Source: Haplosporangium gracile (Eukaryota; Mortierellomycota; Mortierellomycetes; Mortierellales; Mortierellaceae). From it: DNA of 12,981 bases. The notes beneath the pieces are model-generated. The model searched no databases, was not told where the DNA came from, and worked only from the letters and a program-made list of their open reading frames with translations. The translations under genes and the position numbers were made by a program. Of this stretch, positions 1 to 9,676 are shown one piece after another (the stretch's first letter is position 1; every line of letters begins with the position of its first letter). Location: NCBI GenBank assembly GCA_015499985.1, contig JAAAUF010000092.1:1-12981 (forward strand), written 5' to 3'.

Positions 1-5
1 TTGAT

Positions 6-11
6 TTTATT
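6..11 (-). terminator. Candidate poly(A) signal of the Cdc1/Ted1-like gene
   Basis: AATAAA on the minus strand, about 170 nt past the stop codon. The 3' UTR between holds two T16 tracts (sense strand; A16 at 20-35 and 103-118 as written). Confidence 0.5.
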
Positions 12-180
12 TCGTTCACAAAAAAAAAAAAAAAACGTTAGCACAGCTCACTCATCATCTATCTCCTTGTGTCCAACGTCCATTTTAAATTGCCTTCGCA
101 ACAAAAAAAAAAAAAAAATACGCTAACGAATGCCAATAACTTTTCATCTATTATATTATTGCGTTAAAGGTAGGCTCTTT

Positions 181-2714
181 TCAAAGCATGGCAGCGAGGA
201 TTAACAAGAAGTATAACGGGATGACATAACGGATAATGACCCAAACGTCCCATGCGACCATCATCCAGAAGTGTTTTCTTTGGAGCGGCCAGAGAATCCG
301 TCGCCAATTCTGGTGTCTTTTCATGCTGTCCATCAATGGCGAGAGCGGTGACAGAGGAGAGAAGAGGAGAGGCGAAGGAAGAGACTTGGTGCTGGAATGT
401 GAGAAGGAGAAGAGGGTTCTTGGAGAATCTACGCTCTCTGCTTCGTCATCACATGAGGTGCGAGAGGTTTCTGATTTTCGTTGTTGCCAGAGTGTCTCGG
501 CGGTCGCTTCCTGAGTGGAAAAGGTTTTCTCCTGTGCCGTCAAGTCCTGAAGAGGATGAGGCGAGCTCGAGAAGCGATTCGATGACATTTCACTGCTAAC
601 AACGGTCGAATTCCTTCTCATCAACACCGAATCCGAGCAGAAGTATCGACTTCGCTTGAGCCACCAGAACCGATAACTCATGAGCCAGAGCAAAGTAGCA
701 AGGAACAGGCACGAATACCCAAAATAAATCACTATCTGTTTGGGCAACATGCATTCGTCATACGCGAACGTTATCATTTTAGATATCTTGGCCGAGCTGT
801 TCTCAAATGCGTGAGTTTCCGGAAGCGTCATGGTCGCATTGTAGACCTCCCGCGTCAACGAGCGAGCATTCCTCAAGATGTGCTGTGGATTGTAAAGTGA
901 GAGGACGACAAATCCTGGCTGAGTGATCCCTTGTGCAAAGCTGAACGTCGGCAAGGTCACCTCAGGGGTCAAGCGTCCGTCCAAGGAGTGGTCCATCTCG
1001 CACCAGTCGTGATCGTCACCGCTAAAGACAATGTCCGGTTGGATCTTGCGCAGGATCTCTTGTGAGAGAGATGCATTAACCATGTTCTGATACTGCTCGC
1101 CGTTCCTGTCCAGAATCAATTGTTGGGCCTCTCTCGCCTCGCCGCATGATGTCGTCTCAGGTCTGAAGAGCGGGACATGTGTGAAGAGTATTCGAGGCTC
1201 TTTCGATTTTTCTATTTCATTCATCAATTCAGTCATTCATGCATCGAAAAAGAGGGAAGTTAGAGAGAAGCGTAGCGGAGGATTAAAGTGAACGAAGAGA
1301 GCGAGAGCAGTAATAACGATGCATGACTGTACTCATTTCCATCTTGCTCTCTCTCTTACCCTGTCCCATCCTTGTAAGGAAATCCCTGGATTCCTCGCGG
1401 ATGGACGTAATGTTCGAGCTCAAAGATAACGTGTCGAGGACAACAATAGAATGGTTACCAATCTTGATCTCGTAGTTGACCGAGCCAAAATCGTCCTTGT
1501 ACCGTTTCATCGCTTTGCGGACCAACGTGTCTCCAAACCCAACGTCGTGGTTTCCTGCTACATATAGACGCGCACTCTTCCCATTCTGTCGAATCTGGGC
1601 CCTCTCTGTCGCATCTGCCGCTGAATACGTGATCTGTCGAGAGTGCCCTGTTATACTTATTCCCAAACGGTGCGTTTCTCGCAATTTCGATTCATCTTCA
1701 TTGGCATTTAGCCTCAGGTTTTCCTGTTCCCCTATAACTGCTTCATCCATGACAAGCGGTTCTTGATTCCATGCTGTCCGCCGCGAATCAAACACCTTCT
1801 CCAAGAATCGACCCTTATTCTTCTCGTACACTTGTCTGTCGTCACTCCCTTTGTACTCCTCCTGGACCAAAGTCTCCCTACCTCCATCCAACAGGTCGCC
1901 CAAGAACAAGACCATATCCGGTTGTAGGCGCCGATGGAGACGAGCAAAACTCTTGCGCATAAATAGGTCTGTGTAGAACTCGGTTAGCCAAAGTGCCAGT
2001 CCTGATTGTTTGTATGAGTACCAGTCTGTAAGCTGTGGGTCTGCAATGATGACGACCCTGTATCGTTCCTGAATTGCTGTCTCGCTCTGGTCCTAGATGG
2101 AGTGGGTGAATGAATGGTGACTATGTCAGTATATGGGTTTCTCTTGTGTGTCGAGCAAGGAAGCAAACAGAAGAGATAGTTCTACATACCCATGACTCCT
2201 TCTCTGGCCATTCACAACGACGCAACATAATCCAGAACACCACATACTCTCCGACCACCAGCATCAAGAGCCAAGCAACTCTCAACACCTTGACATGGTT
2301 CAAGACCACCTGATATTTACCGCTCCTCCTACTTTCCACCTTCCCCCTCCAAGACTTTGGTTTCCTGCTGCAATCCGTCGGCAATCCCGTGCACTCTTTC
2401 TCATTCTGATGCTGCGACAACAATGACCATGACCATTTTGTGGATGACGAGTAAAGCAACGGAGAGGAAGCGGAGTTGCCCGATGAGATTGGTGTTGATG
2501 CAGAAATGTCGGATGAAAAGGACGACGCACGGACTTGGTCCTTGTTATTGTCGGACTTAAAAATAGTATTGAGTGCATTCTGACTTGTTCGACGAAGAAT
2601 GGAAAGTTGGTGTTCTGGTTGTTGTTGAAGTGTCGCTGAGACTGTGGTAGCGGCAATATGAGATTTTTGTGCTTCCCCGTCAGTTCTTGTTGGGGCCCTG
2701 TCGTATTTGTACAT
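181..2714 (-). CDS. Cdc1/Ted1/PGAP5-like GPI ethanolamine-phosphate phosphodiesterase (3 exons, 762 aa)
   Basis: Spliced CDS: complement(join(181..1211,1360..2092,2190..2714)); introns of 97 nt (GTATGT donor) and 148 nt, phases 0 and 1. Exon lengths sum to 763 codons. In order: a Ser/Thr-rich N-terminus; a membrane segment at about 143-163 followed by CEWPE; then the calcineurin-like phosphoesterase blocks ADPQL (192-196), GDLLDGG (240-246), GNHD (355-358), THVPL (430-434) and SGDDHDWC (483-490); then two more membrane segments (about 578-601 and 736-762) around a Ser-rich loop. DPQ in the first block and GDDHDWC are typical of Cdc1/Ted1. Family members are ER enzymes that remove ethanolamine-phosphate from GPI mannoses, Cdc1 being Mn-dependent. 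I cannot tell Cdc1 (Man1) from Ted1/PGAP5 (Man2). The frame opens at a TTG (2786), so I chose the first ATG at 2714, behind a CT-rich leader. The N-terminal 130 residues are poorly constrained and could hide an intron. Confidence 0.88.
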
Positions 2715-3176
2715 AGTTGTCAGGACGAGTTTTATGCTAATAAGAGAATGTTGATAAAGAATCAAAAGAAAAGAAAAGGAAAGCAAAGAAAAATCTTAAG
2801 ACAAATGAAAAAAAGTAAAGGGATGAAGACCCCCTCTTATTCCCAAGACGCCCGCTTTAACTCTACGCCTCTTGGAGCAATAGCATTATATGCTCAGGAG
2901 ATGAGCTATAGATGCTTCCATGCGAGTCATTTACCCCTCTCTCTCCCCTTCTCTAGACCGGGACCCCAAGTACACTTTAACAGAGTACTCCTGAACCAGT
3001 TTCATCTCTAATATTCGGTTGGTTAGAACATTGCTGCCAAAAAATCGAAGTACAGGTTTTTGTATGAGAGTTGTGTATGATTATGGTAGTCTATGAACAA
3101 GTAGCATATCTATCGAGTCCAGAAATGAAAACATCTATGCTGAAGAATCACGAAAAGTCAAAGATAAAGAGAAAGT
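2715..3176. other. Intergenic: 3' UTR of the CCCH gene and promoter/leader of the Cdc1-like gene
   Basis: These 462 bases separate two genes on the same strand. The part next to 2714 is strongly pyrimidine-rich on the minus strand (roughly 2750-2815), as in the leaders of the other genes here. I see no canonical AATAAA for the CCCH gene; the closest is AATAAG on the minus strand near 2836. I also see no UAUUUAU element and no convincing TATA box. The open frame at 2658-3011 on the plus strand has no recognisable protein character. Confidence 0.6.
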
Positions 3177-4820
3177 TTACGAAGGTTGAATAGAGAAAGG
3201 ATCAAGTATACGGGCCAAAGAGTTGGACACCATGGCGTCTTGCTGGATGTGGTTGTTAACCTGGAGGTGGTAATGAGAATTGAGCGTGATCTTGTTACTA
3301 GACGGCCTTCGCAAATCAGTGGGAAAGGCGTCCGAGAAAAAGTTCATTATCTCAAGACGCTCTATCATGGAAGATGACGACGACGACGACGGTGATGACG
3401 AAGGTGCTGCAACAGGAGGTCCATACAAAGAAGAAGAGGGAGAGGTGCCTCGAGTAAAAGTCCTTACCCCGTGGATTCCGCTATCCTCGCTATCCTCGTC
3501 CTCAAAACAGAGGTCCTTCCATTCATGGATTCGGTCGTGTGACGGGAACGGCGTCTCGATAAAAGGCATCACTCCTGGAGAGAAGAGATCCGTCAATGGT
3601 AGAGATGTCGCTGTGGTTGTTGACTCCATGATGATGTTGTTGTTCTTATCATTGTTACGCAGGGGTGGTATTGATAGAGGTGCAATCGTAAGAAGCTTTT
3701 TGTTCGGAGCTGATCGTGGATAGGAGAAGGATCTCTGAAGAGCCTTTTGTGGACGAGGAGCAAGGACGGCTGTCGGTGTGTTAAGAGACTCTTCGATCGT
3801 TGCTCCTTTTGACTCTACAGCTCGCCCCTCGCCTTCCAACTCTTGACCACCCTCCTGCGACGAAGCTCCCTCGAAAGACTCTGCCGGCCGCGATCGTTCG
3901 AGAAGAGAGGATCGACGTTGTACCCGAGACCGTCTCTGCTGCTGCTGCTGCTGTTGTTGTTGCTGTTGTTGACGACGATATTGTTGCTTGACCTCTTTAG
4001 CCGCCAAGATCTTCTGCACCCTCGCAAAACTAATCCCCCTCTGCTCATCAAACATCTCGGCTGTCTCGTCGCCATGCAGATAAACACATCTCGAGTGGTT
4101 CTTCTGATACTGACAACCAGACCCAGACCAACAGGGGCGTGTCTTGTATGTAAGGGCTCTTCCCCTGCGTTGGAGCTCACTTTCGTGATGGACAAACTGA
4201 CAGCGCTCTCCGAAAGGGCACTGACCAAACTCGCGAAATTTGGTGCAGTACTCGGTCTTGTAGTGCGAAAGCGGGACCTTGGCGACGGAAGGGTTGAAGG
4301 TCGCTGCTGTTGTTGTCTTTGTGTCTCGTTGGCTGAGACTGGACGAAGACCGTTCAGAGAGTTGAGTCGACGATAACGACGAGGAGAGTGACAGCCTCAG
4401 GGCGATCTGTGCATCACTGCAGCTCCGTCCATGAGAAGGGCGATGCTGGTGGCTGTCCACTAATCGATGGATCTGTTGAGTTCCTACTGGTGGCACGATC
4501 GAAGTCGTTGCGTCCTCCTGAGTCGGGTGGATAACGGAGCTGTCGTCAATGAAAGTCGCGCAAGGTCTTAGTTGCATCTGTGGCAAGTCGCCCCAGGAAG
4601 AGAGCGATAAGAAAGAACACTCGCGACTGAGGATTCGGTGGCAGGTAGTGTAGCTATGGTTGTCGTCGTTGTTGATATAGGCGTCGGTGCCATCTTGCGC
4701 GCTATTGTCTTCATTGTTTTCTAAGAGGAGCCACCTTTCTGGAATCAACTCCTTGGATGGTTCCTGTAGCTTTCCGAATGGGTTGAATGGATCCGACGAT
4801 GGACTGAGTAGATACGACAT
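3177..4820 (-). CDS. Tandem CCCH zinc-finger protein, tristetraprolin/Cth2/Zfs1-like (547 aa)
   Basis: Single-exon gene. Finger 1 (residues 192-211) is a textbook C-x8-C-x5-C-x3-H unit with the YKTEYC lead-in. The 18-residue linker matches the tristetraprolin linker, and finger 2 starts with YKTRPC, but its spacing is C-x5-C-x8-C-x3-H (230-249). Proteins of this family bind UAUUUAU elements in mRNA 3' UTRs and recruit deadenylases, in cytoplasm and nucleus. After the fingers come a basic stretch, Q12 (284-295), RRSRVQRRSS (a possible nuclear-localisation signal), RSFSYP (363-368, fits the mode-1 14-3-3 pattern RSxSxP) and a Ser run. The rest is low-complexity, as in relatives. Start: the frame is open to a GTG at 5264; I chose the ATG at 4820 because a pyrimidine-rich leader precedes it and the upstream translation looks non-coding. 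An in-frame ATG at 5084 would add 88 residues. Family assignment is firm; RNA target and second-finger function are inferred. Confidence 0.87.
   Translation of the reverse strand: MSYLLSPSSDPFNPFGKLQEPSKELIPERWLLLENNEDNSAQDGTDAYINNDDNHSYTTCHRILSRECSFLSLSSWGDLPQMQLRPCATFIDDSSVIHPTQEDATTSIVPPVGTQQIHRLVDSHQHRPSHGRSCSDAQIALRLSLSSSLSSTQLSERSSSSLSQRDTKTTTAATFNPSVAKVPLSHYKTEYCTKFREFGQCPFGERCQFVHHESELQRRGRALTYKTRPCWSGSGCQYQKNHSRCVYLHGDETAEMFDEQRGISFARVQKILAAKEVKQQYRRQQQQQQQQQQQQRRSRVQRRSSLLERSRPAESFEGASSQEGGQELEGEGRAVESKGATIEESLNTPTAVLAPRPQKALQRSFSYPRSAPNKKLLTIAPLSIPPLRNNDKNNNIIMESTTTATSLPLTDLFSPGVMPFIETPFPSHDRIHEWKDLCFEDEDSEDSGIHGVRTFTRGTSPSSSLYGPPVAAPSSSPSSSSSSSMIERLEIMNFFSDAFPTDLRRPSSNKITLNSHYHLQVNNHIQQDAMVSNSLARILDPFSIQPS
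3936..3971 (-). repeat. CAG/CAA tract encoding Q12
   Basis: Twelve glutamine codons on the minus strand, mixed CAG and CAA, just after the zinc-finger domain of the CCCH protein. Mixed codons make it less slippage-prone than a pure CAG run. Confidence 0.95.
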
Positions 4821-5301
4821 GGTTGCGAAAAAAGAAGAAAAAAGAAGTGATTGGTGGCAATATAAAACGAAAAAAATGGACGAAGAGATGAGGGGGGATG
4901 TATCATCGTTAAATAGATTTAGCTCGCTGAGCTTGTTGAGTTTAAGATGGTTTGTGGTAGTAAAATGTGTACTAATAAGGTCTCCAAAGGCTATTGACAC
5001 CCCTCTATGACAGACAATGTCGTCTCTTCTCCGCTTGTCTTTTGTTCTGAACACTCTGAGCGCTGACAACAGTGCCTCGAACATCCTGCATTCAAACCAT
5101 GCGCCTGAGAACTTTCTTTTGTGTACTATTTGTGTACGACAAGGCCTACTTCCTTTTCGGGCAGGTTCATTGTGTGAACAAATAATAGACTTGTGGAAAT
5201 GATGGAGAGGGTCATTTATCCGATAATACAGGAGAAATGAGAAGAGCTTCGACGCACGAGGCACTTCATTTGTTTATTGTATCGTTTAGCGCAAGACGGT
5301 C
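4821..5301. other. Intergenic: 3' UTR of the PNS1-like gene and promoter/leader of the CCCH gene
   Basis: These 481 bases hold the poly(A) signal of the PNS1-like gene near 5275 and, on the minus strand, a CT-rich leader just before the CCCH start (4821-4850). A weak TATTTAA lies about 95 nt upstream of that ATG (around 4909-4915), the same distance as the protease TATA box. The region is open in the CCCH frame back to 5264 but has no domain; I treat it as non-coding, with the start at 5084 as the alternative. Confidence 0.5.
5273..5278 (-). terminator. Poly(A) signal of the PNS1-like gene
   Basis: AATAAA on the minus strand, 24 nt past the stop codon at 5302-5304. Short 3' UTRs like this are common in fungi. 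Confidence 0.6.
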
Positions 5302-8300
5302 CTAGAACAAAGAGCCAAACGCACTGTGGGCCTTATTGGAGTGGCAGGTGTTTGTATCCAGGTCGATGGCGTAACAAAGAAAAGTAGCATCCACCCTAAA
5401 AAAACAAAAGCAGCCATCAACAAAAGGAAGAATGTCAGCCGTGTGCTCATTGACTTAACAAACAAAAAAAAAAGTTAAGTAATTACAATAGAAACAAAGT
5501 AGTGTCGTACGTGATTGCCATGATATGAGTGAAAAATCCCGTTATGTAGTACGGAATAATGCTCGACAGAATCCCGATGACATATCCATACGGTGAGTGC
5601 AGATGGTGTGTCGCGAAGATGTACGCGGCAAATCCAGTCAAAAGCGAGAAGAGGGCCGAGTAAATGAACAAGATCAACTTTGTCAAAAAGTCTAAAAAAA
5701 GATCACACACGAAACAACAAAACCAGGGGTCAGTATTAAAAAGAAAACGAAACGAGTCGAGGAGTGCGCGCAATTGTCAGCACCAATGTACCTGAAATGA
5801 GACCCCAAAGTAAATTCCTGTGAAAGATTTTACTGGCAGACCGCGCTGCTGCAAAGAGACTCTCTCCTGTAATGCCAACATAGATAAGGGTGTAGTTGTT
5901 GAAATTCTCAACTAAGCCTTGAACTATGGCACAAAATGTAGCAAGGAGTGCAAAGAGAGGGAAGGAGTGGCCCTTCAGTTTCTACAAGGCGGTAAGCATG
6001 GTATGAAAGTGAACGCATTATTAGTATGTGAACATTAAAAGCTCCTTCATGTAAGGGCTTATCACTACGTTTCCTTACCTTTGCAGTGTTCCGCAACGCA
6101 AAGGAGCTAAACTGGACGATGGCGATAAACAGTCCACCCAAGCAAATGGATCCAAACGAAGTTGTCGCGGCATTAATCAGCGCTGGCTCAGTGATCTTGG
6201 AGCTGTGGTAAGCAAACGGTTCGTGTCTAATGGATGAAATAAAAGCAACGGTGTCCCATGAGTAAAATGGTGCAAAGAATAGTAAAGATTCGTACGAGTT
6301 TGATGGTCACTGTAAGGTAGTCTTACCTGTGGAAATACCACTTGGACACCACATTTGCAAGAGTGACCCTAATCGATAAACAGTTCCCCAGACAAAATTA
6401 GTTGGTTTGACAAAGCCATAACTCAATGAAAGAATCCAGAGGCATTCAATGATGGCCTTGTTATAGTACCTTTGGACATTGCTTAGGACCGCTGAAGTCC
6501 ACATGTAAATAAAGATCAAATAGGCGGCAATCGGGTAGAAATTGCCTTCCAGTACCCACGACCCTGTTGCAGCAAAAGACCAACAGCAAAGCGAAAAGAA
6601 GTTAGCTCAATTCTGTCAATAGGCCAAGTAATACGAAAAAGTGCAGTAGTAACATGACGGAGCCATACCTTTTCCAACAGTGTTTTCGATGTGCCCGATC
6701 AAAAAGACTCGAGAGAAGAACATCAGCCAGATCGCAGTGAAGACAACATGGACGAGCATCAATCCAACAGACACAAAGAACATGTCAGGGTTGTCCTTCA
6801 AGATCTCACAAGCAAGCTAAATAAAGGGGCAAAAGTGAACAAAATGCGTCAGACATTATAGTCCATGGTCCCTTAAAATTTTCGCATACAAAAAATCGAC
6901 GCTTGTGGGGTTGGGCGATTCCTATACCTCAATGATGGCGGTGGTTCGTCCAATGTACTTGCGCCGAAAGTAAATGACGCTCAGGAAGAGTGATCCGACA
7001 CCCAGAGGGAGCATTGAAAGGAACGCCAGTCCAGTATCCTGTGGATCCCGCCCGCCATCCGGTTGTCGTGGTCCTTGAAATGACGACACCAGCGACCAAA
7101 TAAATATGATGAGCGCAAAGCATGGTACTGACAACACCGTGGCCCACACGACAGGCTAAAAAGGGAAACAAGAAGCATTGAGATCAGTGGGCTAAGCATA
7201 TATGTCGTAAGAGTAAACAAAGTACGTGTAACAAGGCGAGCCCATATTGCATATCTCATTTACCCGAGCGAATGATCGCAGCGTGACCAGCCACAAAGTT
7301 CCTAAAGCGGCCGAAATCAGCACGACCAAGGTCAACATCCCTAAGCATATGAAATCATAAACGATTCGTATGTTAGTATTACTTGATGAGGAGGCTTTGC
7401 CAAGCGCAAGACCTGTCATATCATGTACAAGAAAAAATGAGAGCTCACCTGCGCTGGACTTGATCACAGAAAAGATGTTGTAGATGTGCTCATCTAGAAT
7501 AGACGACTGCAAGAGTGACGCAGCGTAAGTACAGAGTATCAGGCTATTAAACACCACGATCAGGTTACTCTCTCTCTCTCTCTCTCTCTTATTGTTTATG
7601 CGAGCCAAAGAGGCGAATGCTTCGCTGCATATTATCCTTACGTTTGTTGTGAAGAGAAGCACAATCCCGAGAATGAAATAGGCAGCCAAAGCAAGGATGT
7701 AAAGGACGGCAAAAACGGGGTCCTTAAAATTGCGTTTGTACGATATGGATGTCCAGCCAGTAGGTCCACTAGGGATCTAAGTGATTTAAAATAAAAAAAA
7801 AAAAAAGTGAGAATAAAAAACGGTATGACCCTTGTGACAGTAGAAATAGCACCACAAAATGAAGAAAAAAAAAAAAGAGTCTTGTGCTCTAAACTTACAG
7901 GTGTTGGTGCCAATAACTGCTCGCCCAGAGTCCCAGTGGTTGTCGATTTCGCTGATATCGGCGGAGGTACATCCAGGTAGATCGATGCTGGTGTCTATTA
8001 GCAAATGACAAATATAAACGATCAATGAAGGCGAATACCTCAGTCTCCTGGATATCCATTATTCTCCCTCACGCTAATAAACACACTATGGTGGCAAAGG
8101 AAGTACAAAAAGAGAGACGACATCGCCAAGGCCAAGCAAAAGCCAGAACGAAGGAGAAAAAAAGGTTTCACAGGCAGTCACTACTCCGCCCACGCTGCTG
8201 CGACAACGTTACCATTGGGGGCGCTTCTGACTGCGGGTGTCGGTCCAGGAAGAGTGACATGGGCGGTGATTGCGAGCTCGAGTCGGATCCATCGTCGTCA

Positions 8301-8527
8301 GAGTCATAGTCCGGCATATAGGATTCGTGCATAGGCACACTGTCGTCGTCTCTTCCGTCAGAGTCCTCTGTTCCTGCTTCGATAGTCGGCACAGAGTAGA
8401 AGAGACTGCCAGACATGCGTGAGTGGGAGGGCTGTCCTGGATTGCGTTCTGGTGCTCGCCAGTTGCGGCCGACAGATCCTTGGAGGCGTCCTCCTGTCCG
8501 TGAAAAGTGATTCCCGAACGCAGACAT
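5302..8527 (-). CDS. PNS1: Pns1/choline-transporter-like (CTL/SLC44) membrane protein (13 exons, 601 aa)
   Basis: Spliced CDS: complement(join(5302..5395,5511..5691,5792..5981,6079..6226,6327..6368,6470..6563,6669..6816,6928..7155,7264..7340,7449..7506,7642..7776,7899..7994,8213..8527)). All 12 junctions are GT-AG, phases agree, and the sum is 602 codons. The cytoplasmic-type N-terminus (1-155) is Pro/Ser/Asp-rich with an acidic run at 73-83. About ten membrane segments follow: near 158-179, 203-222, 230-249, 270-290, 315-340, 360-380, 419-441, 455-470, 515-537 and 545-570. CTL-family blocks seen after splicing are VQRVTLANVVSKWYFHR (382-398), SFGSICLGGL (421-430), YVGITGESLFAAARSA (481-496) and the ending VDATFLCYAIDLDT (572-585). 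Animal CTLs move choline and ethanolamine at the plasma membrane and mitochondria; yeast Pns1 has no proven choline transport, so the substrate is open. The start ATG at 8527 is the first in frame. Exons 3-13 are secure; exons 1-2 are low-complexity and less so. Confidence 0.9.
7568..7589. repeat. (CT)11 microsatellite inside intron 3 of the PNS1-like gene
   Basis: Eleven perfect CT units on the plus strand, so AG units on the sense strand of the gene. They lie in the 135-nt intron 7507-7641, about 60 nt upstream of the acceptor used in the model. Confidence 0.95.
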
Positions 8528-9608
8528 CAGGAATAGTTGTATGTGTTAATCGATGGAGCACTTAGTATAATAATAAGGCTTGTTGAAAAAGAGAGAAGAG
8601 AGGTAGAAGCGGGGGCTGAGACAATAGGGATGTGAGGCAGAGGAGGGAGTAGTTGCGTCAGTGTTGAGATGTCGTAGAGTGAGGAAGAAATAGATTGCGC
8701 AACAAAAGGAGATTATTTTTTGTTATTGTCTGGTTGTAAGGGTTGAAAGTCATGAGAAAGAGAGGCTAAGGGGGTTCAGTCTTGTAACATGGGCTGCAAC
8801 TCAAAGAGAGGCCAAGCAAAGAGAACAAGCACAAGGACAAGCCCAAGGAAGAGACAGTCATGGTCACGAGATCATTTATACAAATTGGCAATTTTGAGTG
8901 GGGAAGGAGCATGCGATAAACTCAGACACAACCAAAAAGGCAGACTGACTCAATCATAATCATAAACGCGTTCACACACCTACCTAGACCAGTAGAAACA
9001 ATGGTCCCTAGGGAAACAAAGGCGCGGAAGCTCATTATCAGCAACTCCAACACAGAGGAAAACATAACTAACCTATGAAGCTGCTAAGGTTTAGGATGAG
9101 GAGAGTCAACAAAGCCCTGCATTTCTTTCTCGTCGGCGGGTAAAACCTGAAGGCAAGAGAGCGCAAGAGAAAGATACGCGCCGCTATTCTATATGAGGAA
9201 GGGCACGAAGGAAAAACTTGATGTGAAATCCCGAACGACTCGAGCCAGCAGTTTTTTGCCTCTCACGCGCCTACGCCTTGTTGGTGTTTGTAGTCCAGGC
9301 GTCGTTTTTTTGCACCAATTGAAAAACGTTACACTGCAGATAGGGTTCACGGGAGGGATAAACACCGTTATTCAGGGTCTTTCGGAGGGCCTTCGGTCTG
9401 GACTAGACAGCAATTAAAGACTGTTTGGGAGTTTGACGCTGTTTACATTCAACCCCCTTCTGAGATTAGTCCGGATGTATTTTACAAGAGCATACGCACA
9501 CTCACTTCCCTACATCGAATAGATTGTCAACAAATACATTCTACATACCAGAGAGGTGCCGATTGTTTGTTTTGTCCTTTTTTCCTTTCGTAGTGTTCAG
9601 GTTCTGGG

Positions 9609-9676
9609 TTCATCATAACGACAACAATCACAACATCATCGCCATCAACAATGACAACAAAAGACAACACTTCCAT
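9609..9676. repeat. CAA/CAT-rich low-complexity tract
   Basis: Imperfect CAA, CAT and ACA units with almost no G on the plus strand. Read in reverse it gives a Val/Ile/Asp-rich string, which explains the spurious open frame at 9527-9805. Confidence 0.7.

Noticed and set aside
2715..2786. Hydrophobic N-terminal extension of the Cdc1-like protein
   Set aside because: Its first codon is TTG, not ATG, and the hydrophobic look comes from translating a pyrimidine-rich leader.
3843..4376. 177-codon plus-strand frame with a long Leu run
   Set aside because: The Leu run is the reverse reading of the Q12 tract, and the rest is the shadow of the CCCH fingers.
4821..5264. N-terminal extension of the CCCH protein (148 more codons)
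   Set aside because: The frame opens at GTG, contains leader-like CT-rich sequence just before the ATG at 4820, and has no recognisable domain. The ATG at 5084 stays possible.
5302..8527. Separate small membrane-protein genes suggested by many short frames
   Set aside because: GT-AG junctions with matching phase join them into one CTL/Pns1-family protein with its motifs in the right order.
9193..9417. 74-codon plus-strand frame in the intergenic region
   Set aside because: Short, no domain, no leader or poly(A) context.
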